Source of the DNA: Paracyclopina nana
Lineage: Eukaryota; Arthropoda; Copepoda; Cyclopoida; Cyclopettidae
Direction: 5' to 3'
Length of the DNA stretch: 64,000 bases
Assembly (NCBI GenBank): GCA_019096065.1
Contig: JAGUCH010000002.1
Span: 9,932,501-9,996,500 of the forward strand
Part shown: piece after piece, positions 48,316-58,520 of the stretch
Layout: each line of letters starts with the position of its first letter
Numbering within the stretch: the stretch's first letter is position 1
The notes under the pieces: model-generated
Databases searched by the model: none
Told to the model about the DNA's origin: nothing
What the model saw: the letters and a program-made list of their open reading frames with translations, nothing else
Made by a program: the position numbers and the translations under genes

Positions 48316-50768
48316 GTCTACTTTCGAGCATAGTATGCCATCAATCCACGATCTCGGGGAACGGAGGCCTTTCAGCGGTGCACTTTTTCACAAGCATGAC
48401 ATGAGCACCAATCAGCCATCCAGCAACTTTTAGCAAAACTGGGCGTTGTGCGAATTTAGTTAGTTAAAATCCTAAATTGGTCCCCGTCCGTCACTAAGGT
48501 TTGGCAGGGCTTGTTATTGACCTGCCCCCGTCGTTCTATTAGTAGTTGATTTCTGGATCGAAACTACCACCATCTTCGCTCAATTTGAAACGAGACACAA
48601 TTTTTACCATGAAAATTAGTTTTTTGACAAGAGGCCTCCCTCTCAATTTAAAATTAAGAATATTTTTTAATAAACTTGTGATCTGCGTGGGCATAACATG
48701 AGTGTACTGAGGTAGTGAAAATAAGCAAAAAGCCTTAGAGTGATAAACTAGTTTCTTGCAAACAAAGGCTCGTTACCTCAAAAAAGATATCCCAGAATAG
48801 CAAGAGTCTTCAGCTAAAAGAGACCAGTATGCCAAGTTATAAATCAAGTTTATGTGCCGTTCATGTACTCCCCTCCATTTTAAACGAAAAAGTGTTATGA
48901 AAAAGAACCTCGGCGGATATAAAAAGATTTAACCTAAAATCATTTTAACATGACAATCAATAAATTATCAGATGATCTGAAATCTAAATGACCTGAACAA
49001 AATTACAAATGTCTAAAAGTTGTAACATAAACTACGACAAAAAAGGGATTCGGATAGTTTTATTGAGCTGAAGGGCCAAATCGAAGAAAATGTTCGCTCG
49101 TGCATACGTTCACTTCTGTTCTTTACTCTATAAGGCCTGAGTGTGATTGACGAAGGTTTTGTAGTTTAAGAGTTATGGCTCAAAATACAAAAAAAATCGG
49201 ATTTCTCATATTTGGCCTAACTCGAAAAATGAATCTTTTTATGGTTGGAAACCAGAGCTTTCATTTGAACAATTTTGCCTAAGTAGTCATGGGCACACTA
49301 CCAAATTTCTCACTTTTAATTTTTTTTTCGTCTTCGTAGACAAATACTTGCTGGATTTCCATGCATTTTCTGTACACATAGTGAACAGGGTGGGCTCTTA
49401 GGGGTCGCATTTCTTTTGGTTAGGCCTTCACATCCTTTATGTAGCCTTAGCCTTTATATACAAAATAAAACAAATCAGCGTTTTTTATATCTTGTGGGTA
49501 TTGTTGATAATTACGAGCATTTGTCGTAGTTTTTTATGAATATTTTGCAAATTTCAGTTACAACCAAAATGGCTTCATTGAATGTCAAGTAAAAGTATTC
49601 TTACTGTTTATGAGTTTTTTTCTTTCCAAACTAGTCAAGATAAAAAACGGGCTCTGGATACATTCAGTAAACTCTGATGCAGCGAGTCTTAAAAGAAATA
49701 GAAATTTTTTACAATTTCCATTAAACAAAAATATTCTTAGGGTCATTGATAACGAAACCTATACAAAATAGTTGCTTTACGACTAAGTTTTTTTATTGTT
49801 GTTTTGGTGGCTTTAATGATTGTGGCTGCTATGGTTAAGCGTAATTCATCTATAGCTGAGAGTATTCCGTAAAAATAAAAAATAAATAAATACATTTGAG
49901 TTCATAGAAAAGTCCATGATCAAAAAATATCAGCGGTGTGGCAACTAGAAAAGCTTCAGAATAGCAGTTAGTTCCTTTTTGCATTGAAAAATGAAAACTA
50001 AGGCGATACATTGAGCCTCTTTATAAGGCTTACAAAAATCGATCTGAAAAAATGTTCGGACAATGCTGGCAATTATTGCTCGATTGCGGTAATCATTCGT
50101 TGCACGGTTAGTTAAGCAGCGTGCAGGTGATGAGAGCTATGGAGAAATTGAAGAGATGCGAAAATTCTCACGCTAAGGCTAACCGTGGCAAAAAGCGGCA
50201 TCATCGCATCAAAATTCAAATTCCAGGCATTATAGTAGGCTGGCAATCGGTAAATCACGTTGCATCGACTCATCTTCGCAGTGCAAATGAAGCTAGCTCT
50301 TTTTATGCGACACATGGCCTATGAATATTCGTAAGACCAGGCAACGCAAACCGTTAGCATTGCCGGTATATACTACTGTGGCAGCATGTTTCTTTTTGTG
50401 GTCAGCATATGCAGAAATTGGCCAAATGTCCGCTGGTCGACAACGATCCAAGCTACTATAGCTTTAGTATATCCATCAGTGCTGGGGGGAAGTGTAAAGT
50501 GCGCTAGCTCCTTCAGCTTGCGTAGCGGGTAGTTGCGCGTTTCTGTAAACATCATGGGAAAATGTAGGAATTGTCTGAGGAGAATCAGTTCCAAGTCGAT
50601 CTGTAAGTAGCGCACATGTGACCAAGTCATAAGCAATCAGCATGTATCTATGCAGACAATATGCCATCATCTAGTGTGAGCCACGCCATGGATTTTCTCA
50701 AGGAAAGCGAGCGCATGCACGGTACTTTGTGAAGCATGTACAAAAAGGCTGCCATAACCACCGAGACG
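48316..50768. other. Intergenic 2.45 kb, no supported gene
   Basis: Strongly AT-rich sequence with no convincing coding frame, RNA gene or element ends. Confidence 0.45.
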
Positions 50769-53645
50769 ATGTCAGTGCTGACTTGCCTCCTTTGCTTGGC
50801 AATTTCTTCCGCATCTGCAAGCTCAGAAGGTATGACTCAAATTATCTCTTCCAGCATCTAGCAATGGCTACTTTTAGCATCTTGTCTAAACATTGAAGGG
50901 CGACGAAACAACACTTTTAAAGTAAACAATGCATTAGCACTTGCCTCGTGCAATCACGCGTGTTTTTACTTTGCAGCACTCGCGCAAAATGTTGCACTTT
51001 TGCGACCCGCGGAGCAATCCACGACCTTTGCCTCTCGCGAGGCCGCTCTGGCCGTTGATGGCAACGTGGAGACGTGCTCGTCCACGGAGGCTGCCAGAGA
51101 GGATCACCAGCGATGGTGGTCCGTCACCTTGCCCACCTCCGTCAACGTGCAAGAGGTGTCCATCCATACCAACCACGGCGCGGCTCATGAGCAGAATTTC
51201 ACGATTTTCGTCATAGGTGAGAGCTATTTGTAAAGTATGCATGAATATGGTCAATTTCTAATGCAGCCAAAACGGGCGACCAACGGACCAAGTTCCACAA
51301 GTGCGAGAGCTTCTCCGGCCTCTTCAAGGCCGGGCAGAAGGCCACGGTGCGGTGCCCGGACGGTGGGATCACCGGCGAAAAGGTGATTATTGGCTGCGGA
51401 CAATTGACAAATGTGATAAATGGAGCTTTTAATAGGTTTACATCCGGGATGACCGGAGGGCTGGCACATTGTCGTTATGTGAAGTCGAGGTAGTTGCGGC
51501 TTCCAGTAAGTACATAGCAAACTCCGTTTTTACGCCGCGCGTTGTTGGTCACACAGAACATATAGAGCTTGTCTTGTCAGGTGGGATTTGCGCGGAGCCT
51601 CCGGCGATCGCCAATGGAAGGACGACCGTCCTCACACAACAACACCTCAAGTACGAGTGCCACGAAGGCTATTTGCTCTGGGGGCCCACGGACCTCCATT
51701 GTCGGCCAAACAACACGTAAGTTAGGGTCAAAAGACACGATATGCCTCGTGCTTAGCCGTGCCGGAAATAATGATTGACGCATCAACGCCTCAGGACGCG
51801 TTCAAATTAGGGATAAATTGATAAGCAAATCCAAAATTAGCTCGTGTTACAGTTTGATGAGAAGTAAAAGTTGTGTGTATACATCTAGAATTACTGCGCT
51901 TGCGTCAATCACACGTAGTGTGAATTAGATCAATTAGATATTCTACTACATAGGAAGATTCATTCATAAAAAAGCATGAATTGCTAGCTTGACGTACGGT
52001 CTGCCCTTTTCATTGCAACTTTCTTCAGGAACTACAACGATATTTGCAGCACATTAATTTGACGGAAATGACAACAAAATTAAGCTTTTAGAAACTTCAA
52101 GAGTCACGATATATAAACGAATAAGGCATACAAATAGATGTCATGATTTCAGCAGCCATTGGTAGAAAAGGGATATACTAAAATGCGCGACATGCGCGAC
52201 AAGCGCGACATGCGCGACAAACTACTAAAATGCGCGACATGCGCGACAAACTACTAAAATGCGCGACATGCGCGACTACTAAAATGCGCGACATGCGCGA
52301 CTAACTGCTAAAATGCGCGACATGCGCGACTACTAAAATGCGCGACATGCGGGACTATTAAATTATGGGACAACCAAAAGTACTTGGATTATTAATCCAT
52401 TATTAATAATATACAGTCTGAATTTTAAGTATTTTTTTCTATTTTGACAAAAAAGATGGGAAAAGGCTCCAGCTTTCCAATGAGTATTTCTGGATTATGA
52501 AACCCCAAGTTTAGATTCCCACACCGTCCAATATTGAACGGACGAGTACAGACTGTATAATAAATAACAGGCAAAAAGAAAAGAAAAAATGATAATTCTT
52601 TTTTAAGTCTAACATTGTAATTTTTTTCAAGTCTAACATAGCAATTTTTTCAATTCTTACTTTTTTTTTCAATTCTAAAAATTTTGCATTGTTTTATCTC
52701 CTCTCTGATAAAAAACTACGCCATAATTTCGGCCATAACCATAGGTGAACAGTGCAGAGTGAGCTACTTAAATGTAATATTTATGAAAAAGCATAACAAT
52801 TAATCAGTAACAGTAAATAGAAAAAATATTTCAAGAAGTGGTAACTAAACATTTTTTTGCATTTTAGTAACCTGTGGTGCTTGTCGCGCATTTTAGTAGT
52901 CGCGCATGTCGCACATTTTAGTAGTTTGTCGCGCATGTCGCGCTTGTCGCGTATGTCGCGCATGTCGCGCATTTTAGTATATCCCGGTAGAAAAGACAGG
53001 CTAAAGAACATTTTTTTTTCATTGCTTCACTTTTCGATTGTTCAAAGCGATAATTTGTCGTTTGCATGTTTCTTTCCCGCAGATGGTCCTTTTCACCTCC
53101 AGTATGTAGCCCCATCACGTGCGGCTACCCTCATGTCGAGGACATTAATGCAATTGTAGTTGAGTCCAAATACAGCATCGAAAAAGGCCATGGTGCCAAG
53201 GACGGCGACGAGGCCACAATTGCATGCTCAGCAGGATACCAAATGGTTTCCAACTCTACGTCGTCCGATGATAAGCTCAAAGCTGTCGATAGCGTAAGGG
53301 TCGTTTGTGACAAAGATGGAGTGTGGCAGAAGCCTTTTCAATATTCCTGCATAGACAAGGCTCAAATGACCAAAGTAGGTTTTCGCGTTTCCTTCACAAT
53401 TGCTTAACCTTCATTTTGCTTGATGTATATTGCAGGTTTTGCTCGCACCTGAAGTGACTACAGACTCAACCTCACGATCAATGTCTCTCTCGACTCAATC
53501 AATAGTTTACACACTATTGGCTATCATCTTCTTCCTCCTTCTCCTACTCTTTCTAACCTTTCTCCTGAGGCGAAAAAGAGCAAAAGATGACCAGAGGAAG
53601 CTCGAAACTGCTGTGACTGCGCCCAGAACTATATCAGTACCGTGA
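50769..53645 (+). CDS. Membrane-anchored fucolectin-like/sushi-domain protein
   Basis: Seven exons (50769-50829, 50977-51216, 51267-51382, 51436-51505, 51581-51716, 53083-53374, 53436-53645) join in frame to 374 residues. A signal peptide (MSVLTCLLCLAISSASA) leads to an F5/8-type/fucolectin domain (about 20-160: QNVALLRPAEQSTTF, AALAVDGN, WWSVTLP, SLCEVEV). Two complement-control (sushi) modules follow (GICAEPPAIANG ... YECHEGYLLWG ... WSFSPPVC, and ITCGYPHVED ... ACSAGYQMV ... WQKPFQYSC). A membrane helix (about 327-348) and a basic RRKRAK start a short cytoplasmic tail. The layout suits an adhesion or innate-immune surface lectin. The last codons, GTACC|GTGAGT, form a perfect donor just before the TGA, so the gene may continue downstream. 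Intron 51717-53082 carries a Mutator-like element. Confidence 0.85.
52161..52994. mobile_element. Mutator-like (MULE-type) non-autonomous element, 9-bp target duplication
   Basis: The 816-bp element (52170-52985) has long inverted ends that start GGGATATACTAAAATGCGCG on both sides and run for over 100 bp. They consist of repeated GCGCGACAT and CTACTAAAATG words. Identical 9-bp direct repeats GGTAGAAAA flank it (52161-52169 and 52986-52994). Long inverted repeats with a 9-bp duplication fit Mutator-like elements. No transposase is encoded. A mariner-type MITE fragment (52414-52555) is nested inside, so insertion order can be read. Confidence 0.82.
52412..52557. mobile_element. mariner-type MITE, copy 3 (internally deleted, nested)
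   Basis: The 142-bp copy (52414-52555) keeps CAGTCTGA and ACAGACTG termini with flanking TA, and shares the inner block CCGTCCAATATTGAACGG with the full copies. Most of the ~390-bp body is missing. It sits in the middle of the Mutator-like element. Confidence 0.72.
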
Positions 53646-53990
53646 GTTGAGTTGGCCTATTTTAAGCAACATTCATTTTAAAATTGAATGCTGGCAAAGT
53701 AAAGCCTCGTAAGAAGGATGCATTACAAGTGCAATACAATCTTTATTTTTGCATCAAAGACGCTGCTTTTTTAGATAATGCTCTGCTAACATAACAATAA
53801 TTAATGTTGTTTGCTCTCGTTGTCACTGTATTGCTCAGAAAGGCACGCATACGTAGCTACATGGATGCAGTTACAACATCAAGTTAGGCAGTAGCACGAT
53901 ATTTGCCATAACAAAGCGAGTTTTTTTGTATTTGCGGCTCTCTTTGATGGCTACGACGCGTTGGAGCCCCCAGTTAGAGAGCGGGTTGTC
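53646..53990. other. 3' flank of the lectin/sushi gene
   Basis: AT-rich sequence with an AATAAT-type tail but no further recognised exon before the tandem repeats begin. Confidence 0.4.
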
Positions 53991-53994
53991 TAAA

Positions 53995-54125
53995 ACCCGC
54001 ACCAACCCGCACCGACCCGCACCGATCCGCACCGATCCGCACCGATCCGCACTGACCCGCACCAAGCCGCACCGACCCGCACCGACCCGCACCGACCCGC
54101 ACTGACCCGCACAAACCGGCACCAT
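53995..54125. repeat. 10-bp GC-rich minisatellite
   Basis: About thirteen tandem copies of CCGCACCGAC with point variants (CCGATC, CTGACC, CCAAGC) occupy 53995-54125. It directly precedes the ~179-bp satellite. Confidence 0.88.
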
Positions 54126-54186
54126 ACCGCACAAACCAACAGAAAACAAAAAAAGCTTTAAAAAGGTTGCTGCCAGCATGAACTTT

Positions 54187-57100
54187 TAAACAAAACTTCA
54201 AAAGCAATTTCAAACCCGCGCCAAGAAGTAACTTTTTTCAAAGTGGTTACTGCAAAAGTTAGCTGGTAGCTTGACCTTTCATGAACAACTGGCCTTTTTG
54301 GCCTTTGCAAGAAAAGTTACTGCAGTGGCAGGCACAGAAAGAGCCATTTCTGCTCTCCTATGTAGCGAAGCAAAACTTCAAGTGCAATTTCAAACCCGCG
54401 CCAAGAAGTAACTTTTTTCAAAGTGGTTACTGCAAAAGTTAGCTGGTAGCTTGACCTTTGCCATGAACAAAGCGAGCCTTTTGTATTTTGGCCTTTTGAT
54501 GCAAAAGTTACTGCAGTGGCAGGCACAGAAAGAGCCATTTCTGCTCTCCTATGTACCAAGCAAAACTTCAAGTGCAATTTCAAACCGATCCGCAAGAAGT
54601 AACTTTTTTCAAAGTGGTTACTGCAAAAGTTAGCTGGTAGCTTGACCTTTCTGGCACAACTGGCCTTTTTGGCCTTTGCAAGAAAAGCTACTGCAGAGAC
54701 TGGCACAGAAAGAGCCATTTCTGCTCTCCTATGTAGCGAAGCAAAACTTCAAGTGCAATTTCAAACCCGCGCCAAGAAGTAACTTTTTTCAAAGTGGTTA
54801 CTGCAAAAGTTAGCTGGTAGCTTGACCTTTCTGGCACAACTGGCCTTTTTGGCCTTTGCAAGAAAAGCTACTGCAGAGTCTGGCACAGAAAGAGCCATTT
54901 CTGCTCTCCTATGTAGCGAAGCAAAACTTCAAGTGCAATTTCAAACCCGCGCCAAGAAGTAACTTTTTTCAAAGTGGTTACTGCAAAAGTTAGCTGGTAG
55001 CTTGACCTTTCATGAACAACTGGCCTTTTTGGCCTTTGCAAGAAAAGCTACTGCAGAGACTGGCACAGAAAGAGCCATTTCTGCTCTCCTATGTAGCGAA
55101 GCAAAACTTCAAGTGCAATTTCAAACCCGCGCCAAGAAGTAACTTTTTCAAAGTGGTTACTGCAAAAGTTAGCTGGTAGCTTGACCTTTCATGAACAACT
55201 GGCCTTTTTGGCCTTTGCAAGAAAAGTTACTGCAGTGGCAGGCACAGAAAGAGCCATTTCTGCTCTCCTATGTAGCGAAGCAAAACTTCAAGTGCAATTT
55301 CAAACCCGCGCCAAGAAGTAACTTTTTCAAAGTGGTTACTGCAAAAGTTAGCTGGTAGCTTGACCTTTCTGGCACAACTGGCCTTTTTGGCCTTTGCAAG
55401 AAAAGCTACTGCAGAGTCTGGCACAGAAAGAGCCATTTCTGCTCTCCTATGTAGCGAAGCAAAACTTCAAGTGCAATTTCAAACCCGCGCCAAGAAGTAA
55501 CTTTTTTCAAAGTGGTTACTGCAAAAGTTAGCTGGTAGCTTGACCTTTCATGAACAACTGGCCTTTTTGGCCTTTGCAAGAAAAGCTACTGCAGAGACTG
55601 GCACAGAAAGAGCCATTTCTGCTCTCCTATGTAGCGAAGCAAAACTTCAAGTGCAATTTCAAACCCGCGCCAAGAAGTAACTTTTTTCAAAGTGGTTACT
55701 GCAAAGTTAGCTGGTAGCTTGACCTTTCATGAACAACTGGCCTTTTTGGCCTTTGCAAGAAAAGTTACTGCAGTGGCAGGCACAGAAAGAGCCATTTCTG
55801 CTCTCCTATGTAGCGAAGCAAAACTTCAAGTGCAATTTCAAACCCGCGCCAAGAAGTAACTTTTTCAAAGTGGTTACTGCAAAAGTTAGCTGGTAGCTTG
55901 ACCTTTCATGAACAACTGGCCTTTTTGGCCTTTGCAAGAAAAGTTACTGCAGTGGCAGGCACAGAAAGAGCCATTTCTGCTCTCCTATGTAGCGAAGCAA
56001 AACTTCAAGTGCAATTTCAAACCCGCGCCAAGAAGTAACTTTTTTCAAAGTGGTTACTGCAAAAGTTAGCTGGTAGCTTGACCTTTCATGAACAACTGGC
56101 CTTTTTGGCCTTTGCAAGAAAAGTTACTGCAGTGGCTGGCACAGAAAGAGCCATTTCTGCTCTCCTATGTAGCGAAGCAAAACTTCAAGTGCAATTTCAA
56201 ACCCGCGCCAAGAAGTAACTTTTTCAAAGTGGTTACTGCAAAAGATAGCTGGTAGCATGACCTTTCTGGCACAGCTGGCCTTTTTGGCCTTTGCAAGAAA
56301 AGTTACTGCAGTGGCAGGCACAGAAAGAGCCATTTCTGCTCTCCTATGTAGCGAAGCAAAACTTCAAGTGCAATTTCAAACCCGCGCCAAGAAGTAACTT
56401 TTTCTAAGTGGTTACTGCAAAGATAGCTGGTAGCATGACCTTTCAGGAACAACTGGCCTTTTTGGCCTTTGCAAGAAAAGTTACTGCAGTGGCAGGCACA
56501 GAAAGAGCCATTTCTGCTCTCCTATGTAGCGAAGCAAAACTTCAAGTGCAATTTCAAACCCGCGCCAAGAAGTAACTTTTTCAAAGTGGTTACTGCAAAA
56601 GATAGCTGGTAGCATGACCTTTCAGGAACAACTGGCCTTTTTGGCCTTTGCAAGAAAAGTTACTGCAGTGGCAGGCACAGAAAGAGCCATTTCTGCTCTC
56701 CTATGTAGCGAAGCAAAACTTCAAGTGCAATTTCAAACCAGCGCCAAGAAGTAACTTTTTTCAAAGTGGTTACTGCAAAGATAGCTGGTAGCATGACCTT
56801 TCATGAACAACTGGCCTTTTTGGCCTTTGCAAGAAAAGTTACTGCAGTGGCAGGCACAGAAAGAGCCATTTCTGCTCTCCTATGTAGCGAAGCAAAACTT
56901 CAAGTGCAATTTCAAACCCGCGCCAAGAAGTAACTTTTTTCAAAGTGGTTACTGCAAAAGTTAGCTGGTAGCTTGACCTTTCATGAACAACTGGCCTTTT
57001 TGGCCTTTGCAAGAAAAGTTACTGCAGTGGCAGGCACAGAAAGAGCCATTTCTGCTCTCCTATGTAGCGAAGCAAAACTTCAAGTGCAATTTCAAACCCG

Positions 57101-57973
57101 CGCCAAGAAGTAACTTTTTCAAAGTGGTTACTGCAAAAGTTAGCTGGTAGCATGACCTTTCTGGCACAACTGGCCTTTTTGGCCTTTGCCAGTAAAGTTA
57201 CTGCAGAGTCTGGCACAGAAAGAGCCATTTCTGCTCTCCTATGTAGCGAAGCAAAACTTCAAGTGCAATTTCAAACCCGCGCCAAGAAGTAACTTTTTCA
57301 AAGTGGTTACTGCAAAAAGTTAGCTGGTAGCTTGACCTTTCTGGCACAAGTGGCCTTTTTGGCCTTTGCAAGAAAAGTTACTGCAGTGGCAGGCACAGAA
57401 AGAGCCATTTCTGCTCTCCTATGTAGCGAAGCAAAACTTCAAGTGCAATTTCAAACCCGCGCCAAGAAGTAACTTTTTTCAAAGTGGTTACTGCAAAAGT
57501 TAGCTGGTAGCATGACCTTTCATGAACAACTGGCCTTTTTGGCCTTTGCAAGAAAAGTTACTGCAGTGGCAGGCACAGAAAGAGCCATTTCTGCTCTCCT
57601 ATGTAGCGAAGCAAAACTTCAAGTGCAATTTCAAACCCGCGCCAAGAAGTAACTTTTTTCAAAGTGGTTACTGCAAAAGTTAGCTGGTAGCATGACCTTT
57701 CTGGCTCAACTGGCCTTTTTGGCCTTTACAAGAAAAAGTTACTGCAGTGGCAGGCACAGAAAGAGCCATTTCTGCTCTCCTATGTAGCGAAGCAAAACTT
57801 CAAGTGCAATTTCAAACCCGCGCCAAGAAGTAACTTTTTTCAAAGTGGTTACTGCAAAAGTTAGCTGGTAGCATGACCTTTCTGGCACAACTGGCCTTTT
57901 TGGCGTCTGCAAGAAAAGTTACTGCAGTGGCTGGCCAAGAAAGAGCCATTTCTGCTCTCCTATGTAGCGAAGC
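54187..57973 (-). repeat. ~179-bp satellite, left arm (about 21 copies, reverse orientation)
   Basis: The unit beginning GCAAAACTTCAAGTGCAATT recurs at 54371, 54561, 54742, 54922, 55102, 55281, 55460 and so on, spacing 179-181 bp with one 190-bp variant. Each unit contains GGCCTTTTTGGCC and TGCTCTCCTATGTAG. Variants alternate, for example TTAGCTGGTAGCTTG against ATAGCTGGTAGCATG, and CATGAACAA against CTGGCACAA. On the minus strand each unit can be read as a ~69-codon frame (MALSVPATAV...), an accident of the repeat rather than a gene. Confidence 0.95.
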
Positions 57974-58520
57974 ATGACCTTTTCTAGGCCCAACTGTTGT
58001 TTGGACCTCATGTGCCGACAAGCCCGACAAGCAAAGCTCATACGAGATAATGCATAGAGATGTTTACTAGAGTATAGCCATGTATTTACTGCTCATCTTA
58101 TACATGTGACTTCCACCGGGAAGGCAGGTGGAGGCGCCCAAGCAACACAGTCCCAGGTTCCTGATTTGCGGCTTAGTTTTTAAGTAAATCGAGTGGCATC
58201 GTTTTTAGCTTAATAGTGAGTCGGGAGACTCTTTATTTTCAAGGGAAAAATAAACCCTGGTATCAGAAAAAGCTGAGAAGCATTTGGAAATTGAAGGCAC
58301 ACCCAGGATTTGTGGTTACGGTTTACCGGTAGGTAATAAGACATATTTTACTAAAAAAGGGTTCAATCCTACGCTCAGATGAAAAATAGTAGCTCAGTTC
58401 TCAAATTTTTCCCGACCTCTCAGGGATTTTTCTTGGGGCCTAACTTTTGCTGAGGCAGTTGGGAACTATTAGAGTCAAAAAATTACTTTGAGGCATCTCT
58501 AGGCACAACTGCTGATTGGA
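57974..58520. other. Unique core between the two satellite arms
   Basis: About 540 bp of non-satellite sequence separates arrays of opposite orientation. Its edges carry imperfect direct repeats: CTAGGCCCAACTGTTGTTTG at 57984 and CTAGGCACAACTGCTGATTG at 58499, 20 of 23 bases alike. The left junction falls at a shared AGCATGACC word, as if by microhomology. No coding frame is evident and I do not recognise the sequence. Confidence 0.6.

Noticed and set aside
58258-58385. TGGTATCAGA (like a retroelement primer-binding site) and GGTTCAATCC (like a tRNA T loop) in the satellite core
   Set aside because: No long terminal repeats, coding remains or cloverleaf accompany them; both are likely chance matches.
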